From: Cricetomys ansorgei
Taxonomy: Eukaryota; Chordata; Mammalia; Rodentia; Nesomyidae
DNA length: 64,000 nucleotides
Reading direction: 5' to 3'
NCBI GenBank assembly: GCA_026225945.1
Contig: JAMJFZ010000674.1
Location: 276,501 to 340,500 of the forward strand
In this document: one piece after another, positions 47,066 through 58,169 of the stretch
Position numbering within the stretch: the stretch's first letter is position 1
Layout: every line of letters begins with the position of its first letter
Notes under the pieces: generated by a model
What the model saw: the letters and a program-made list of their open reading frames with translations, nothing else
The model's database searches: none
Told to the model about the DNA's origin: nothing
Position numbers and translations under genes: made by a program

Positions 47066-47244
47066 AGCCACATTACTAGTTTAGAGGACCATGTTTTAAA
47101 TGTTCACTTCGTACTACCTCCTGCTCAACTTTCACTTGTTTCATTGCCCGAGTTATGTCAGCAATTTGACAAATATGCATTGTGTACCTGTTCAATGTCA
47201 CACAGAATCATTGGTAATAGTGTTTTAGTTTTTATTTGTTTTGT

Positions 47245-47320
47245 TCCTGTATGGTGCTAGGGATCAGACCCAGGGGATGATATGTCAGCTAAGCCCTCTA
47301 CACTCTCAGCCCCAGTAATT
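47245..47320 (-). repeat. ID SINE, minus strand
   Basis: 'gtatggtgctagggatcaga', 'cccaggggatgatatgtcag' and 'cctctacactctcagcccca' are the reversed ID body. Confidence 0.75.
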
Positions 47321-47684
47321 TTAAATACAAATAAAATGTAATACAGATTTTATCTTCAGTGATCTTGCAATATATGAGCAACAGTGATCTCATGTGTAAG
47401 TACTTCAAAATATATAATCAGGAATATATACATTGGATATCCATCTTGGGTAGAAAAGTTTTCTGGGAAGGTTTTCTCAAGTCTTCTATCACCAATTTAT
47501 TTAAAGCTATATAGATCAGAGCCAGTGAATAGCTTCATAACCGATCTAATGCTGATCAGAGTATCTGAAATGTACATCCTGGACATCAGTACCCTTCTGA
47601 ACCATACCAGAACATGCAAATTTCCACAGATTATCTCAATAGTGGCATCACCAAAGCCAGTCATTTTAAATATTTAAAGATAGG

Positions 47685-47890
47685 GTCTTATGTAGCCCAG
47701 GCTGGCTTTCAACTGGCTATGTAGCCAAGAATGACCTTGAAGTTCTGATCTTCTGCCTCTACATTCTGAGTGTTGAGAATACAAATGTGCACAAGCATGC
47801 TTGGTGTATGCAGCGTTGGAGATCAAACCAAGGGCTGTGTGCATACAACACAAACTCTCTACCATTAGAGCTACACCTCCTAGCCCCAAA
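47685..47890 (-). repeat. B4 SINE, minus strand, near full length
   Basis: 'cttatgtagcccaggctggc', 'gaatgaccttgaagttctga' (B1) then 'gttggagatcaaaccaaggg' and 'ctctaccattagagctacac' (ID head). Confidence 0.85.
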
Positions 47891-49666
47891 GCTTTAATTG
47901 TGAAAGAAATATCAGCTGGTTCACCAGATATTTTGAAGAATTTGGCTCTGGATAAATAGTTCTTTGCTGTTCAGTTTGTCTCCATAACAGCAAAACCATT
48001 AATTTCTGTTAATTCTAGCCTTCTAACCAGGCCTTACAAAAGCCCTAGCGTTAGTTCATTAAATTGTATATTTGTCTGGGACTTAGAGATTTGAGTCTAA
48101 AAGGAAAATATATTGAAAACTTTTTGTATTTGGAGCTTGTCTCCTAGTTAGGTGTAAGCTCATCAGAGTGAACACATATTTCATGTTAGTCTTCTGTTTA
48201 AGTGCTTAAAGTGAACTATGTCTATATATAAGCTAGTCAAAGTTCATCCTGACTGGGATTATAAAGAAAAGCCTGGAGTGTTTTGGCGGGTGCAGTGTGT
48301 ATGGGGGAAATTTTTCCAAGTTCAATATGCTCTGTAAGGGACTATCCAGTTCCAAGGGTGAAATGTGGGAGCTGCATGTGCTGGAGAAACACAGTAGCCT
48401 CTCCTGCATTCCCATCAGCCTCCAGCCTCACAGGCCTTGGGCCCCTGCCAAACAGACACTCGTCAGGGAATAAATGATCTGATTTGTGAACAGTCTGAAC
48501 CATGTAACTGAACCTGTTGAAAGAAAAAAAAAAAGAAAAGCAGCAATGAATGTATACTTCTTACATCACTTTTAGGAAGATTGCCTGCTACTGAAAGATT
48601 TCTATGTACAAGTGTGTTCTTTAGATGCACATATGCGCGTAATCAAAGACACAAGCCTTTGGTCTCCAATACTAACGACACTGATCTGAGCCTCTCATGT
48701 GTTTTCAAGTGCTAGCTGCTGTAATTTGCACCAGACACTATGGCATACACATTTTACATTTGTCAGTGTTTACTTTGCCCTTCAACCCAGGCTACTTGCT
48801 GGCACTGGCTGGCTTCCGATCCCATGAGCAGCAAATGTACAGATGAATATTCCATGAAATGGTTTGGGGCACTGAAACAGATGTGCCTGTGAGCGTGAGT
48901 GAGGGAATGTGCACCAGGGACTAAAGCTGTTGGTAGGTGGGCTGACACAAGCTGGAACAAAACTCAATTATTCCTGTGAGACATAACAGACTCCAGAAGC
49001 TCCCAGAAGATTCTAGGTTCAGTGATATGCCTCTTCTTGTCTCTCATCACCCCGACTGAAAGATTCACTTTTCTCACTTTCCATCTTCAACCCTCACTCC
49101 TACCCAACATTTATTTATGTCATCACCTGCCGTGTCTCTGTGGCCTTCTCTCCTTATCTCCTACTCCCCTTCCCTCCTGTTTCTCATACACACTGTTGTC
49201 TCTGCTAATCACCTGAGTCACTGAGCACCTAATACATTTCCCCAGATCTAAGGACTCTGAAACCATTCCAAAGTCCTCAGACATTTCCCTTCAGAAAATT
49301 GCAAGAAGCCAGTCCTTGGACATAACTTCTGAGATCAGCTACCATGCAATGCTGTGTGTGCAGTTGACTGAGGACTGTGCCCCCATAGACCATCAGCACC
49401 CTTTCACAGGAGTCTCAGCTCCCTGGCATCTGTTTTTACCATCACTTGCCATTTACAGAGTTGTTTTGCTTTGAGATGAAAAGGTTGAAAGGGAAACAAT
49501 ATCTCTGCACCAGTATCATGAATCTCCTATGCTGTTTATCAACACTGATTGGTTTTCATTAAATTATTAAGCAGACAGGAAGATTATTATTTATGAAGGA
49601 AATCAATGATCCCTGTGCTATGATGTTGATGCCAAGAAAATACTTGAAGTTCATCTTTTTGCTTTA

Positions 49667-49671
<5 letters not shown>
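47891..49671. other. 1.8 kb mostly unique block
   Basis: Short frames up to about 65 codons only. An A-rich run lies at 48520-48535. No repeat or gene is recognised. Confidence 0.45.

Positions 49672-49717
<46 letters not shown>
49672..49717 (+). repeat. (CA)n microsatellite
   Basis: 46 bp of uninterrupted CA dinucleotides. Confidence 0.97.
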
Positions 49718-49964
49718 GTCATTGCTGGAGATTGACCCGGTGGCCTCCTGCATGCCAGGATTTTCCTTCTCTTTTCACTCACCTTTCTCACTCAGCCCCC
49801 TTTCCATTTCTTGTGGCACCAGCATCATTTATAGCTCTTAGAGCACAGACTGATGCAGATGTGAAGCCATTGAAATGGCTGATTACAGGCCTCAACCATC
49901 CTGTTGTAGGTTGTGGCTCAGCAAGGATTCGGGCACACGGTAATTAAGAACAACATCATTGCTG

Positions 49965-50160
49965 CTTGCTAGACGTTAGTTATTGTTTTAGGTGTTTTAC
50001 ATACATCATTTCATTTAAATTATCACAGCAATCCTAAAACAATGGGAAGTGATGTTACTCCCACCGTACAGATGAAGAAACTGAGGCATGGAAAGGCTAA
50101 GTGACTTGCTCAATGTGACACAGAAAATAATTGACAGAGGGAAGAGTTAATCCAAAGGCA
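49965..50160 (-). repeat. MIR SINE, long copy
   Basis: 'tacatacatcatttcattta', 'cgtacagatgaagaaactga', 'ggcatggaaaggctaagtga' and 'cttgctcaatgtgacacaga' are a well preserved antisense MIR. Confidence 0.88.
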
Positions 50161-50325
50161 ATTTGGCTTCAGCATAAAGAAATCCTGCTAGCCTTACTAA
50201 ATCATGATCCAAGTCTAAGATGCATACATCCTATTTACCTACTGCCACTCCTGGGATACAATTGCAAATTATTTCTTTGGTTAGTGCTCATGGTATGGTA
50301 AATATTCAAGGCTTGCCCGTTCTCA

Positions 50326-50456
50326 TTTCTTTCTTTTGTTCCTTCTTTCTTTCTCTCTCTCTCTTTCTTTCTTAATTTCTGTCTTTCTTTTTTCTTTCTT
50401 TCTCTTTCTTTCATTTTCTCTTCCTTCCTTCCTTCCTTCCTTCCTTTCTTTCTTTC

Positions 50457-50527
<71 letters not shown>

Positions 50528-50571
50528 CTTTCTCTCTTTTCTCTCTTTCTCTCTTTCTCTCTCTCTTTCTC

Positions 50572-50659
<88 letters not shown>

Positions 50660-50686
50660 TTCTTTCTTTCTTTCTTTCTCTTTTCT
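50326..50686 (+). repeat. Long (CTTT)n pyrimidine tract
   Basis: 361 bp. The left 88 bp has a few purine breaks; 50414-50686 (273 bp) is uninterrupted C/T. The core is TTTC tetramers with CTCT-rich interruptions near 50525-50575. The 129-138-codon frames through it are low-complexity artefacts. The tract ends at the reversed A tail of an ID element. Confidence 0.98.
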
Positions 50687-50762
50687 AAAACAGGGATCAA
50701 AGCCAGTGCCTTGTGGATGCTGTGAAAGTGCTCTGTCATTGTTGAGCCCTATCCCCAGCCCA
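50687..50762 (-). repeat. ID SINE, minus strand
   Basis: 'aaaacagggatcaaagccag', 'tgccttgtggatgctgtgaa' and 'gagccctatccccagcccat' are the reversed ID. Its tail side faces the CTTT tract. Confidence 0.75.
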
Positions 50763-50904
50763 TGTCAAGGCTCCCTTGGATAAGCATGTATATTTAATGA
50801 CTCATGGAAAAGGGATGTGAAAGGAAGAGAGTTGGGAAACAACTGTGCTTTATCACAGAGAATGTCCACTCTCCACGACCTCACATCTCATAGTCTTCTT
50901 TTTT

Positions 50905-51140
50905 AAATATGTTTTCTAAAGATTTATTTTATTTTATTGTATCATTGTTTAGTCTGCATATATGTGTGTCCACCCACTCAATGTGTGAATGATGTCCTCA
51001 GAGGTCAGGAGAGGACATTGGATCCCTTGGAACCGGAGTTATGGATGGTTGCGAGTGACTATGCGTGTTCTGGGAACTGAACCCCAGTCCTCTGTGAGTG
51101 CAACAAGTACTCTTAGCTGCTGAGCATCTCTTCCAGCACC
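50905..51140 (-). repeat. B3/B2-type SINE
   Basis: 'aaagatttattttattttat', 'tcagaggtcaggagaggaca', 'gatcccttggaaccggagtt' and 'aactgaaccccagtcctctg', ending 'gctgagcatctcttccagc', in antisense B3 order. Confidence 0.88.
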
Positions 51141-51164
51141 AAGGGACAAAATATCTCTATTTGT

Positions 51165-51265
51165 GTACTATCACCCTTGGTTTATTCAGCACTGGAGATT
51201 GAACCCTGGTCCTCGTGCTTGTTAAGTAAGCAGCACTTTATCAACTGAGCATCATGGTCCTCTTG
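51165..51265 (-). repeat. ID SINE, minus strand
   Basis: 'cactggagattgaaccctgg', 'tcctcgtgcttgttaagtaa' and 'gcactttatcaactgagcat' are in reversed ID order. Confidence 0.75.
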
Positions 51266-51330
51266 ACAATAACACTGTTATTTTTCTTCCTTTCTTACAC
51301 GGACAGAAAAAAAACAGATAGTTTCTATAC

Positions 51331-51533
51331 CAGCAGTTCTCAACCTGTGGGTCTTGACCCCTTTGGGGTTGAAACACCCTTTCGTATGGGTTGCCTAAGA
51401 CCATGTGCATATCAGATATTTACATTATGATTCATAAAGAACTGTATTAGAGGGTTGCAGCATTTGAAAGGGGGGTCACAAGAGGAACCGTATTATTAAA
51501 AAATCACATCATTAGAGAAGTTGAGAACCACTG
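51331..51533 (+). mobile_element. Rodent hAT-Charlie element (URR1/RCHARR1-type), full length
   Basis: Both terminal inverted repeats are present: 'cagcagttctcaacctgtgg' at the left and 'gttgagaaccactg' at the right. The body has 'tgcctaagaccatgtgcata' and 'agatatttacattatgattc'. The element is about 200 bp and encodes no transposase. Flanking 8-bp target duplications are not recognisable. Confidence 0.85.
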
Positions 51534-51599
51534 CACTAGATGATTTAAGTGAGATCTCTGAAGTGTTTAGGATTCATGGATTTGTCTTCATTTCTGTTT

Positions 51600-51740
51600 C
51601 TAGTAGAGCCCACAGACACCTGCTTCGGAAGTGCCTGTATGCCATTGTTAGAAGTCCAGATTCCAGACAATTGTGCTAGACCTACTGCATTTGAGTCCAT
51701 GGGTCCTCATTTCTAAAAAGCTCCTCAGGTGATTATCATG
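51600..51740 (+). mobile_element. MER5A-like hAT-Charlie fragment
   Basis: 'gtccagattccagacaattg', 'cctactgcatttgagtccat' and 'aaagctcctcaggtgattat' match the MER5A body. Terminal repeats are lost. Confidence 0.65.
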
Positions 51741-51764
51741 CACATGAAAACATGGTAATGAGCA

Positions 51765-51965
51765 ATGCGTGGTTTAGTGTATGGATGGAGTCACGAACTA
51801 CCCTGGCACTACCACCCGTTTCCCAAGAACTTTGGATGAGTCAGTTAACATCTCTGTACTTTAGTGTCTCACCTGTGAAAAGGAAGAAATGTTCTCCATC
51901 CACCCTCTGAAGAATACATCTGAAAGTTCTTTAGAGTTGTATAAACTCATGCATTATTATCATCC
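51765..51965 (+). repeat. MIR SINE
   Basis: 'tttggatgagtcagttaaca', 'tctctgtactttagtgtctc' and 'acctgtgaaaaggaagaaat' are the sense MIR core. Confidence 0.72.
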
Positions 51966-52470
51966 TTACAGGTAGAGGCATGAGAAAATACTGAGCAAGG
52001 AAAACAGTTGATGAGAACTTAAGAGAAGGTTCTCTTCTTTTCCTCCCTGGAGTCCAGACAATGGGTTATATTGCAGAATTGCCAAGTTATTTCCAGTTCC
52101 AGTCTCGTTCTCCCCACCTCTGCGTGCTTGCTGTTCACTGGTAAAGTGAAGAAAGCCCTTGTCTTCCACAGTGTTACCTGAGTGAAGAGCTGATGTGAGA
52201 GGAAACAGGGCAGCTCCAGTTCTAATCACTGCTCACACTTGCTCTCAGCTTCATAGCGAGATCTTTGCTGTAACCTCACAAGTGCACAAGCCCAAAGAAC
52301 CAATCTCTTCCTCAATGCCCCACCTCTTAGTGTCACCACATTAAGAAATAGATTGCAAAATGAAATTGGGGAAGGAGGACATTGACATTGAAACCGCAGC
52401 AACCGAGTCCATACATTTGTCTTTGATATAAATCAAGTTGCATTGCCTAGGTCCATTCCATTATCATTAC

Positions 52471-52545
52471 CCTCTTCTCTCTTCTCTCTTCTCTCTCTCT
52501 GTCTCTCTCTCTCTGTCTCTCTCTCTCTGTCTCTCTCTCTGTCTC

Positions 52546-52584
<39 letters not shown>
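52471..52584 (+). repeat. (TC)n/(TCTG) tract at a SINE tail
   Basis: About 114 bp of CT-rich repeats with a regular G every 10-14 bp between 52501 and 52552. It abuts the reversed tail of the B3 element on its right. Confidence 0.95.
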
Positions 52585-52588
<4 letters not shown>

Positions 52589-52815
52589 TTTTAATTTTAA
52601 ATTTTATTTTATGTATACGAGTGTTTTTTCCTGTATGCATGTCTGGACACCATATATATGCCTAGTGTCCTTGCAAGCTAGATGAGGGTGTTAGATCTTC
52701 TGGAATTAGAGTTTTAGACAACTGTTAGCCTCTATGTCAGTGCTGTGAATCAAAAACAGGTCCTCTGGAAGAGCTGTCAGTGCTCTTTAACCACTGTGCC
52801 GTCTTTCCACCCTTC
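52585..52815 (-). repeat. B3/B2-type SINE
   Basis: 'ttaattttaaattttatttt', 'ttgcaagctagatgagggtg', 'agatcttctggaattagagt' and 'caggtcctctggaagagctg', ending 'accactgtgccgtctttcca'. Confidence 0.88.
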
Positions 52816-53919
52816 TCTAAAGTTTTGGTCAAAGGATTTTATAATGTGTATCAACAAGTTTGTGACTCAATTTGAGTCTAGAGTTTTGTCCAAACATCTG
52901 GCTTTGAGTTTCTGAATGTCTAGGTAATTCCTGTCTCATGAAAAAAAACAAAACAAAACAAAAAAAAAATAACGCTGCCCATTCATGGCCCTTCCTTTGG
53001 TGTTCTGTCTCCATGGCTTTCTGGGTTTCTTCTCCACTATGTGACTTTCTAACTAGAGGACTCATTTCAACAGCTTGAGCTTACAGAGCAGATGTAATCA
53101 TGGAAGTGACAGAGTTCACACCAGCACCCCACCCAAGGCAAGGAAATGCTGAGAACTCAGAAAGAAGAGGGAGAAAGGAGAAGAGACAAATGAAAGCGAG
53201 GACACACCTTCCTGAAAGCAAGCCAGTGTTAGAGTGGCAGCAGCATCTCTGGGTTTAACAGTGGTCTGAACTATCTTCCCATGCAGCTTAGCCTCCATTG
53301 CATTAGAGCCATGGTGTTTGATGATTCAGCTGCTTTGTGGCTGCCAGCAGAGTTTTGGCTGACTGTATGAAAAACACTGTCTGCCCCAGACCACACTTGT
53401 TTTTATTCTCTGCCTGTTGTCAGAGGCCTCTTCTGAAATGGAACTCCTCAGGGCATCAGACCCAAACTCCTAGGAGTTTATTCTTTCTGACTCTTCTGCT
53501 CTTCTTTCAAAGGCAATTAAAGGCAAATAGGGATTGTTTGCGACAAAGCACCTTTCTGGTGATGTTGAAAGCAGTTATCAGGAAAACAATCTATTACATC
53601 TCCTTGAGATTAAATTAGAAACGTGGTGTGTCAGTTGACTCCTCAGACATTAAAGGTGCCGCAGCGACTCCCACTGCTGAACTCCCCATAGATCAGCTTG
53701 TTCAGAGATGCAGGGTAAACAGCAATGGAGACAGGCATTTGGGGACGTGATTGAGAAAGAGCCTGGGCTGCAAGCTGGAATCTTGAACTCCACCACTGGC
53801 TTCTGAAAAGTCTCTGGGAGCTTCGGGCCCAACTTCTGAAAGAAACTAATCCCGAACATGAGCTTCCTCATGCAACAGTGAATGTAGGATCTTCACTGTA
53901 GCATGACAGGTAGGAAGAT
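52816..53919. other. Unique non-coding sequence
   Basis: An A/CAAAA-rich run lies at 52939-52970. No repeat family or coding pattern is recognised. Confidence 0.45.
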
Positions 53920-54145
53920 GTTCTTTGGAGTCAGACTGCTGAATGTGTGGCTCAGCACACCACCACTTAATTCTTTAAAATTAGGCTGCTCAGTGTCTCC
54001 TCTGTGCCCCACTTTTCTTGTAATCCGGGATCACTAGTAGTACCTTCTCCATGGGGTCATGAGATTAAGAGGATGAGAGAGTTGATATGGAAGAGTGTTT
54101 CAGATGCAGTCTATGATACATCTATGTATATGATAAGCCTTTAAG
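53920..54145 (+). repeat. MIR SINE
   Basis: 'ttctttggagtcagactgct', 'tttcttgtaatccgggatca' and 'gggtcatgagattaagagga' are in sense MIR order. Confidence 0.68.
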
Positions 54146-54164
54146 AATATTAGCAATTGCAGCA

Positions 54165-54335
54165 CCAGTAAGATGGCTCAGTGAATAAAGATGTTTGCCA
54201 CTGTACCTGAAAATCTGAATCCAATCACTGGGTCTCTAATGGTGAAAGGAGAGAGCCAATTCTTGCAAGTTATCTATCATCTGGCTTCCACATTCTACTT
54301 CAAACACACACACACACACACACACACAGACGGTA
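54165..54335 (+). repeat. B3/B2-type SINE with CA tail
   Basis: 'ccagtaagatggctcagtga', 'tctgaatccaatcactgggt' and 'atctggcttccacattctac', then a CA run (54304-54330). The head at the left is the tRNA-like part. Confidence 0.75.
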
Positions 54336-54429
54336 AATTAATATAATAAAAAATTAAAAATAATAGCACCAAACTACTATTATGGTCATCCTCTTAAAGG
54401 CATTGTAGCCAACACTTCTCATATGCCCT

Positions 54430-54584
54430 ATGGCAAAGTAATTGGGAATCTATACTTACTAGCTGTTTAGATTTGGGTAAGTTACCTTCTGCAAGCCTTA
54501 CTTTCCCCATTTGTAAAACAGAGGGAAATAATTGTACACACTGAAGAAGGTTGTTGTGATGATCAATATACACCCGTGTGATAG
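54430..54584 (+). repeat. MIR SINE
   Basis: 'cttactagctgtttagattt', 'gggtaagttaccttctgcaa', 'ccccatttgtaaaacagagg' and 'aggttgttgtgatgatcaat' are a well preserved MIR core. Confidence 0.85.
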
Positions 54585-54775
54585 CCAGTGTACAGTGTGT
54601 ATGCCTGTAATCCAACACTCAGGGGGGCTGAAGCAGGAAGACTGCATGTTTGAAGCCAATCTGGGAAACTTAGTAAGACTCTGTCTTGAGACAAAATGTA
54701 AAGAAGAGGTTGGCGATATAGCTCAGTGATAGAACACTTGCTTAGCACGCACCAAGGGCCTGAAAAACGTGAAAA
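54585..54775 (+). repeat. B1 followed by ID, same orientation
   Basis: B1-like part: 'tgcctgtaatccaacactca', 'actctgtcttgagacaaaat'. ID part: 'gttggcgatatagctcagtg', 'atagaacacttgcttagcac'. The order is B1 then ID, opposite to B4, so these are probably two independent insertions. Confidence 0.75.
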
Positions 54776-55309
54776 ACTATGTGAAATGATTAGTGCAGCG
54801 ACTAGTTCCTGGAAAGTGTTAAATCTATGTTGACTAATAATATAGTATGCCTAGGACTCCAGAAACCATGGTTGTTGTTTGCTTTCTGTTTTGTTGTTGT
54901 TGCTGGTAATGATGTTGCTGGTCTATTTTAATGGCATATCATATTTGAATGATCCATCCTGTTTTGAGGGTCCCCTACTAAAATTGCAGACTGAAAAGCC
55001 ATGTTCTTTACATGGCAACTCAGAAGTGTCCTCATTCACACTGTACTCAGACGAAAGCAAATGGACTGAAAAGGGCAAGAAATGGAAAATGGAGCTCCCC
55101 TCTGCTTAACTCTTGGATATGTAAAAGATGTCAGCAGTTATTTGAGTCAGTCAGCTGGGAAGAGAATGCACTGGAAGGAAAACCATAGTAAAGTAGCAAT
55201 TAGCAGAAGCTTTCTTTTCAATGAGATTATTGGTTATTTGTCATGCTTTTGACCAACTTAATATTTCCCTATTTTAATTTATTTTAATTTTAATTTATCC
55301 ATTCAAAAA
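54776..55309. other. Unique non-coding sequence
   Basis: No repeat family is recognised apart from a GTT-rich run near 54871-54902. Confidence 0.45.
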
Positions 55310-55428
55310 TAGGTTTTGAGCCTATTTCTTCTCATTGTGTAACTTAGGCTTGTCTTGAGCTTGCAAACCTCCTGCCTCATCCTCCTAAGTTGCTAATTAC
55401 AGGCTCATACCACTACACGCAGGCACAA
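55310..55428 (-). repeat. B1-related SINE
   Basis: 'tcattgtgtaacttaggctt', 'aacctcctgcctcatcctcc' and 'taattacaggctcataccac' are in reversed B1 order. Confidence 0.75.
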
Positions 55429-55479
55429 TTTACTCTTTATTCCTAATATGAATGAAGTTTTGGGTGAAAGAAAGAGATT

Positions 55480-55625
55480 GCCCAGCCCCTCTCACCTGTT
55501 TAGGGCAGGGTGTTCTGGCATATCTGTGGGTCAGCCACTCAGAGGCTGAGAAAGGAAAATTGTTTGGCTCATGAATCTTCAAACAGCCCAGATAACATAC
55601 AGAGACTTTATCTGAGAAACAAACT
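55480..55625 (+). repeat. B1-related SINE
   Basis: 'tggcatatctgtgggtcagc', 'cactcagaggctgagaaagg' and 'actttatctgagaaacaaac' keep the B1 order; the head is decayed. Confidence 0.6.
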
Positions 55626-55704
55626 AAACCTAACACGCTTACGTGTTTCCTGGCATCAAGTGTGGGCTTGTCTTTCCAGATAAGATAATCTGACCCTGTA
55701 GAAG

Positions 55705-55835
55705 ATAGAAGTCAGTCCATGATGCATGCCTATAATCCTACAGGGAAGATTAGGATCTGAAGGCTAGTCACAGTCATGGCTATGTAACAAGTTCCCTGCC
55801 AACCTGTGCTACCAAGTGAGTCCCTGTCTCAAGTT
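55705..55835 (+). repeat. B1-related SINE
   Basis: 'agtcagtccatgatgcatgc', 'ctataatcctacagggaaga' and 'gagtccctgtctcaagttga' keep the B1 order, followed by a GA-rich tail. Confidence 0.68.
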
Positions 55836-55918
55836 GAAGGAGAAGGAAGAAAAAGAGGAGGGAGAGGAGGAAGAGGAAGTAGAAGAGCATGGGGAGGAGA
55901 AAAGGAAGAAGAAAAGGC
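55836..55918 (+). repeat. GA-rich low-complexity tract
   Basis: Purine-rich (GAAGGAAGAAAAAGAGGAG-like) and continuous with the B1 tail. Glu-rich and Lys-rich frames through it are composition artefacts. Confidence 0.88.
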
Positions 55919-56244
55919 CTGAGAAATTAGGAGGAGTTTCCACCCCAAACAGTTGCACTGGATCAGGACTCCCTCACACTCCAGCCTGTCTATCAGCTTG
56001 GAAACACCATGATTTAGAAATGAGCCCCATTCTGGCCTTCCCTTGCACTTGCTCTGTAAACATGCAAAAGAGCACACGTTTTTTCCATCTCCTCCAAGTG
56101 ACATTGTATTAAATTTGAGGAGGGCAGCACTGCTCTAGCTCCACCCTGGGGCTTTAGGAGAAATTAGATCCTAGTCCGCAGATCTTTCAGAGGTGGCTGA
56201 GTATGCTGCTGGAAATCTCGTCTCTATAGTATACCAACTTTGCC
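55919..56244. other. Unique non-coding sequence
   Basis: I see no recognised repeat or gene in this stretch. Confidence 0.45.
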
Positions 56245-56632
56245 ATCTTAGTTACGTTGCTATTGCTGTGAAGAGACACCACGACCAAGGCAACCTATAA
56301 AAGAAAGCATTTGATTTGGAGGATCACAGTCACAGGGGGTAGTAGAATCCATGACCATCATGATTCCGAGCATGGCATCGGGCAGACAGACACGCCACTG
56401 CGGAAGCAGCTGAGAGCTTACATGTTGATACAACACCCGTGAGGTGGGAGGTGAGAGAGCTAGCTGGAAAATGGCACGGATTTTTCAAACAACAAAGCCC
56501 ACCCCTACTGGACACTTGTCCTCTGACGAGGCCACACCCCCTAATCCTTCGCAAACAATCTAGAAAACTTAGACTAAGCATTCAAATTTATGAGCCTATT
56601 GGGGTCATTGTCATTCAAACTGCCACACTGAC
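56245..56632 (-). mobile_element. MaLR-like (ORR1/MT-group) solo LTR, near full length
   Basis: Antisense landmarks in order: 'gctattgctgtgaagagaca', 'ccacgaccaaggcaacctat', 'gaatccatgaccatcatgat', 'gagcatggcatcgggcagac', 'caaagcccacccctactgga', 'gaggccacaccccctaatcc' and 'gtcattcaaactgcca' at the sense 5' end. It retains more CpG than other LTRs here, so it may be younger. Confidence 0.78.
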
Positions 56633-57884
56633 CTTTCCTTATATTTCTGGTCTTACACTTGTCGAGAACCTCCTTCGTCTGGGACAGTGGACCTATAAAG
56701 TGTAAACTAATGCTCTCCGTTTTTGTTGTTGAGTTTTAGAATGGTTTTGAACCTGCTTCTTGCTGGAGCTATAGCTCAGTTACAGAAGGCTGCCTAGTCC
56801 AAGTCCCTTCTAACTCACTTGTTCTCACTCTTTTTGTATTCGCATCTTTGCCGGTTCTGAGAGCGTAAGTACAGCTAGATCCCTTTGTTAGCCTTGCCTT
56901 GCATCTTGAAGACAGCAATTAGCAAATTGCTCTTTTATTCATTTTTTAAGAGGAAGGCATGAATATGTGCAAGAGTCATTTTCTATTACTACTTAGGATG
57001 GCAAAACACGATTAAATGGATTCTGAGGTTTTTTTGGTTGTGATGAAGAAGGTTTGATTTGAAGCATTTTAATAGTTAAAAAGCACCCAGCAATACTTGC
57101 ATAGTCACTGCAAACAGCATCCCTCTGGGCTGCATTTTTAATAGTTGTTTCTTAAGTACAACAGAATGTGGAATAGAGTACTCTGGGAGAGAGACGTCTA
57201 TGAGTCAATTTTAAAACCCAACCTGGGACGTCAAATAAAGCTTTCTGGGCTGCATTGTAAGTGGCATATGCAGGCTGTGTTGGCAGTGTATGTGTATATC
57301 TGAACAGAGGTTTCTCAAGGACACATGGGGAGCGAACAGCAAGAGGCATGAGTCTCAAAGGTGAAGTGTCTTTCAGCTCTGCGTTTCCAAAATCCTGAAT
57401 GCCAAATTAGTAAAGGATGATTCAGCCCCAGAATAGCCTACAACATCTCAAATCTATACTGCACCAAAATTCTATATTACACTCTAGTGTCTGGTGTTCT
57501 CTGCCCAGACCATCTCCTTGGTCAGGATGTCCATTCATAGAAACACATATCTAGTTACATTTTATGTTGTGGTATGTGTATTTGACTGATAGGAAATGAG
57601 GATCAAGCAGCTCCAGTATCTGTAAGAGGTATTTTCAGCTCCTTTACCACGTGGACATTTCTGGCCAGAACTGTGCCCACTGATCAGGAATCAGAACATC
57701 CTCTGCAAGGAACGTACTGGAAACGCTTAATAGAGACAGACTCATAATAACTGTCTTTTATGCTTTCCTTGCCAGCAATGTTGATTTTAGTAGAGACAAC
57801 CACAACAGAGATAGCTAAGTCCAGGTATTTTCCTACAATGATTCACCAAATTTTCTAAGTGGGAAAGGCTGTATTAGAGGAGGC
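56633..57884. other. Unique non-coding sequence
   Basis: I recognise no family in this 1.25 kb stretch. Confidence 0.45.
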
Positions 57885-57955
57885 ATTGCTGGGGTTGGAA
57901 ACCAGGACCTCCGCTTATTCTAAGCATTCTGCCACTGATCTATACACCTCAGCTC
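57885..57955 (-). repeat. ID SINE, minus strand
   Basis: 'tgctggggttggaaaccagg', 'acctccgcttattctaagca' and 'ttctgccactgatctataca' are the reversed ID. Confidence 0.7.
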
Positions 57956-58169
57956 ACGATTCTCTTTTAAAAATTAGATGTCCTTGTATTTTATGTACCC
58001 TAATCATGACAGGGGCTAACCTCCTTCAGAAAATCCTTCCAGCGGCCACCAATCCTCCATAGTGCCTGAAAGTCAATGTTCCCGCCAAGAAAATGATTCC
58101 TTTTTTCACTAATGCCTGTGGCATCTTGAGGACTAAGCAAAGACAAAAGCAATAGTTAAGACTTGAGAG

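Noticed and set aside
50323..50739. A 138-codon minus-strand and a 129-codon plus-strand frame
   Set aside because: Both are made of tetranucleotide repeat translations (Lys/Arg/Glu or Phe/Leu/Ser). They exist because TTTC arrays lack stops in some frames.
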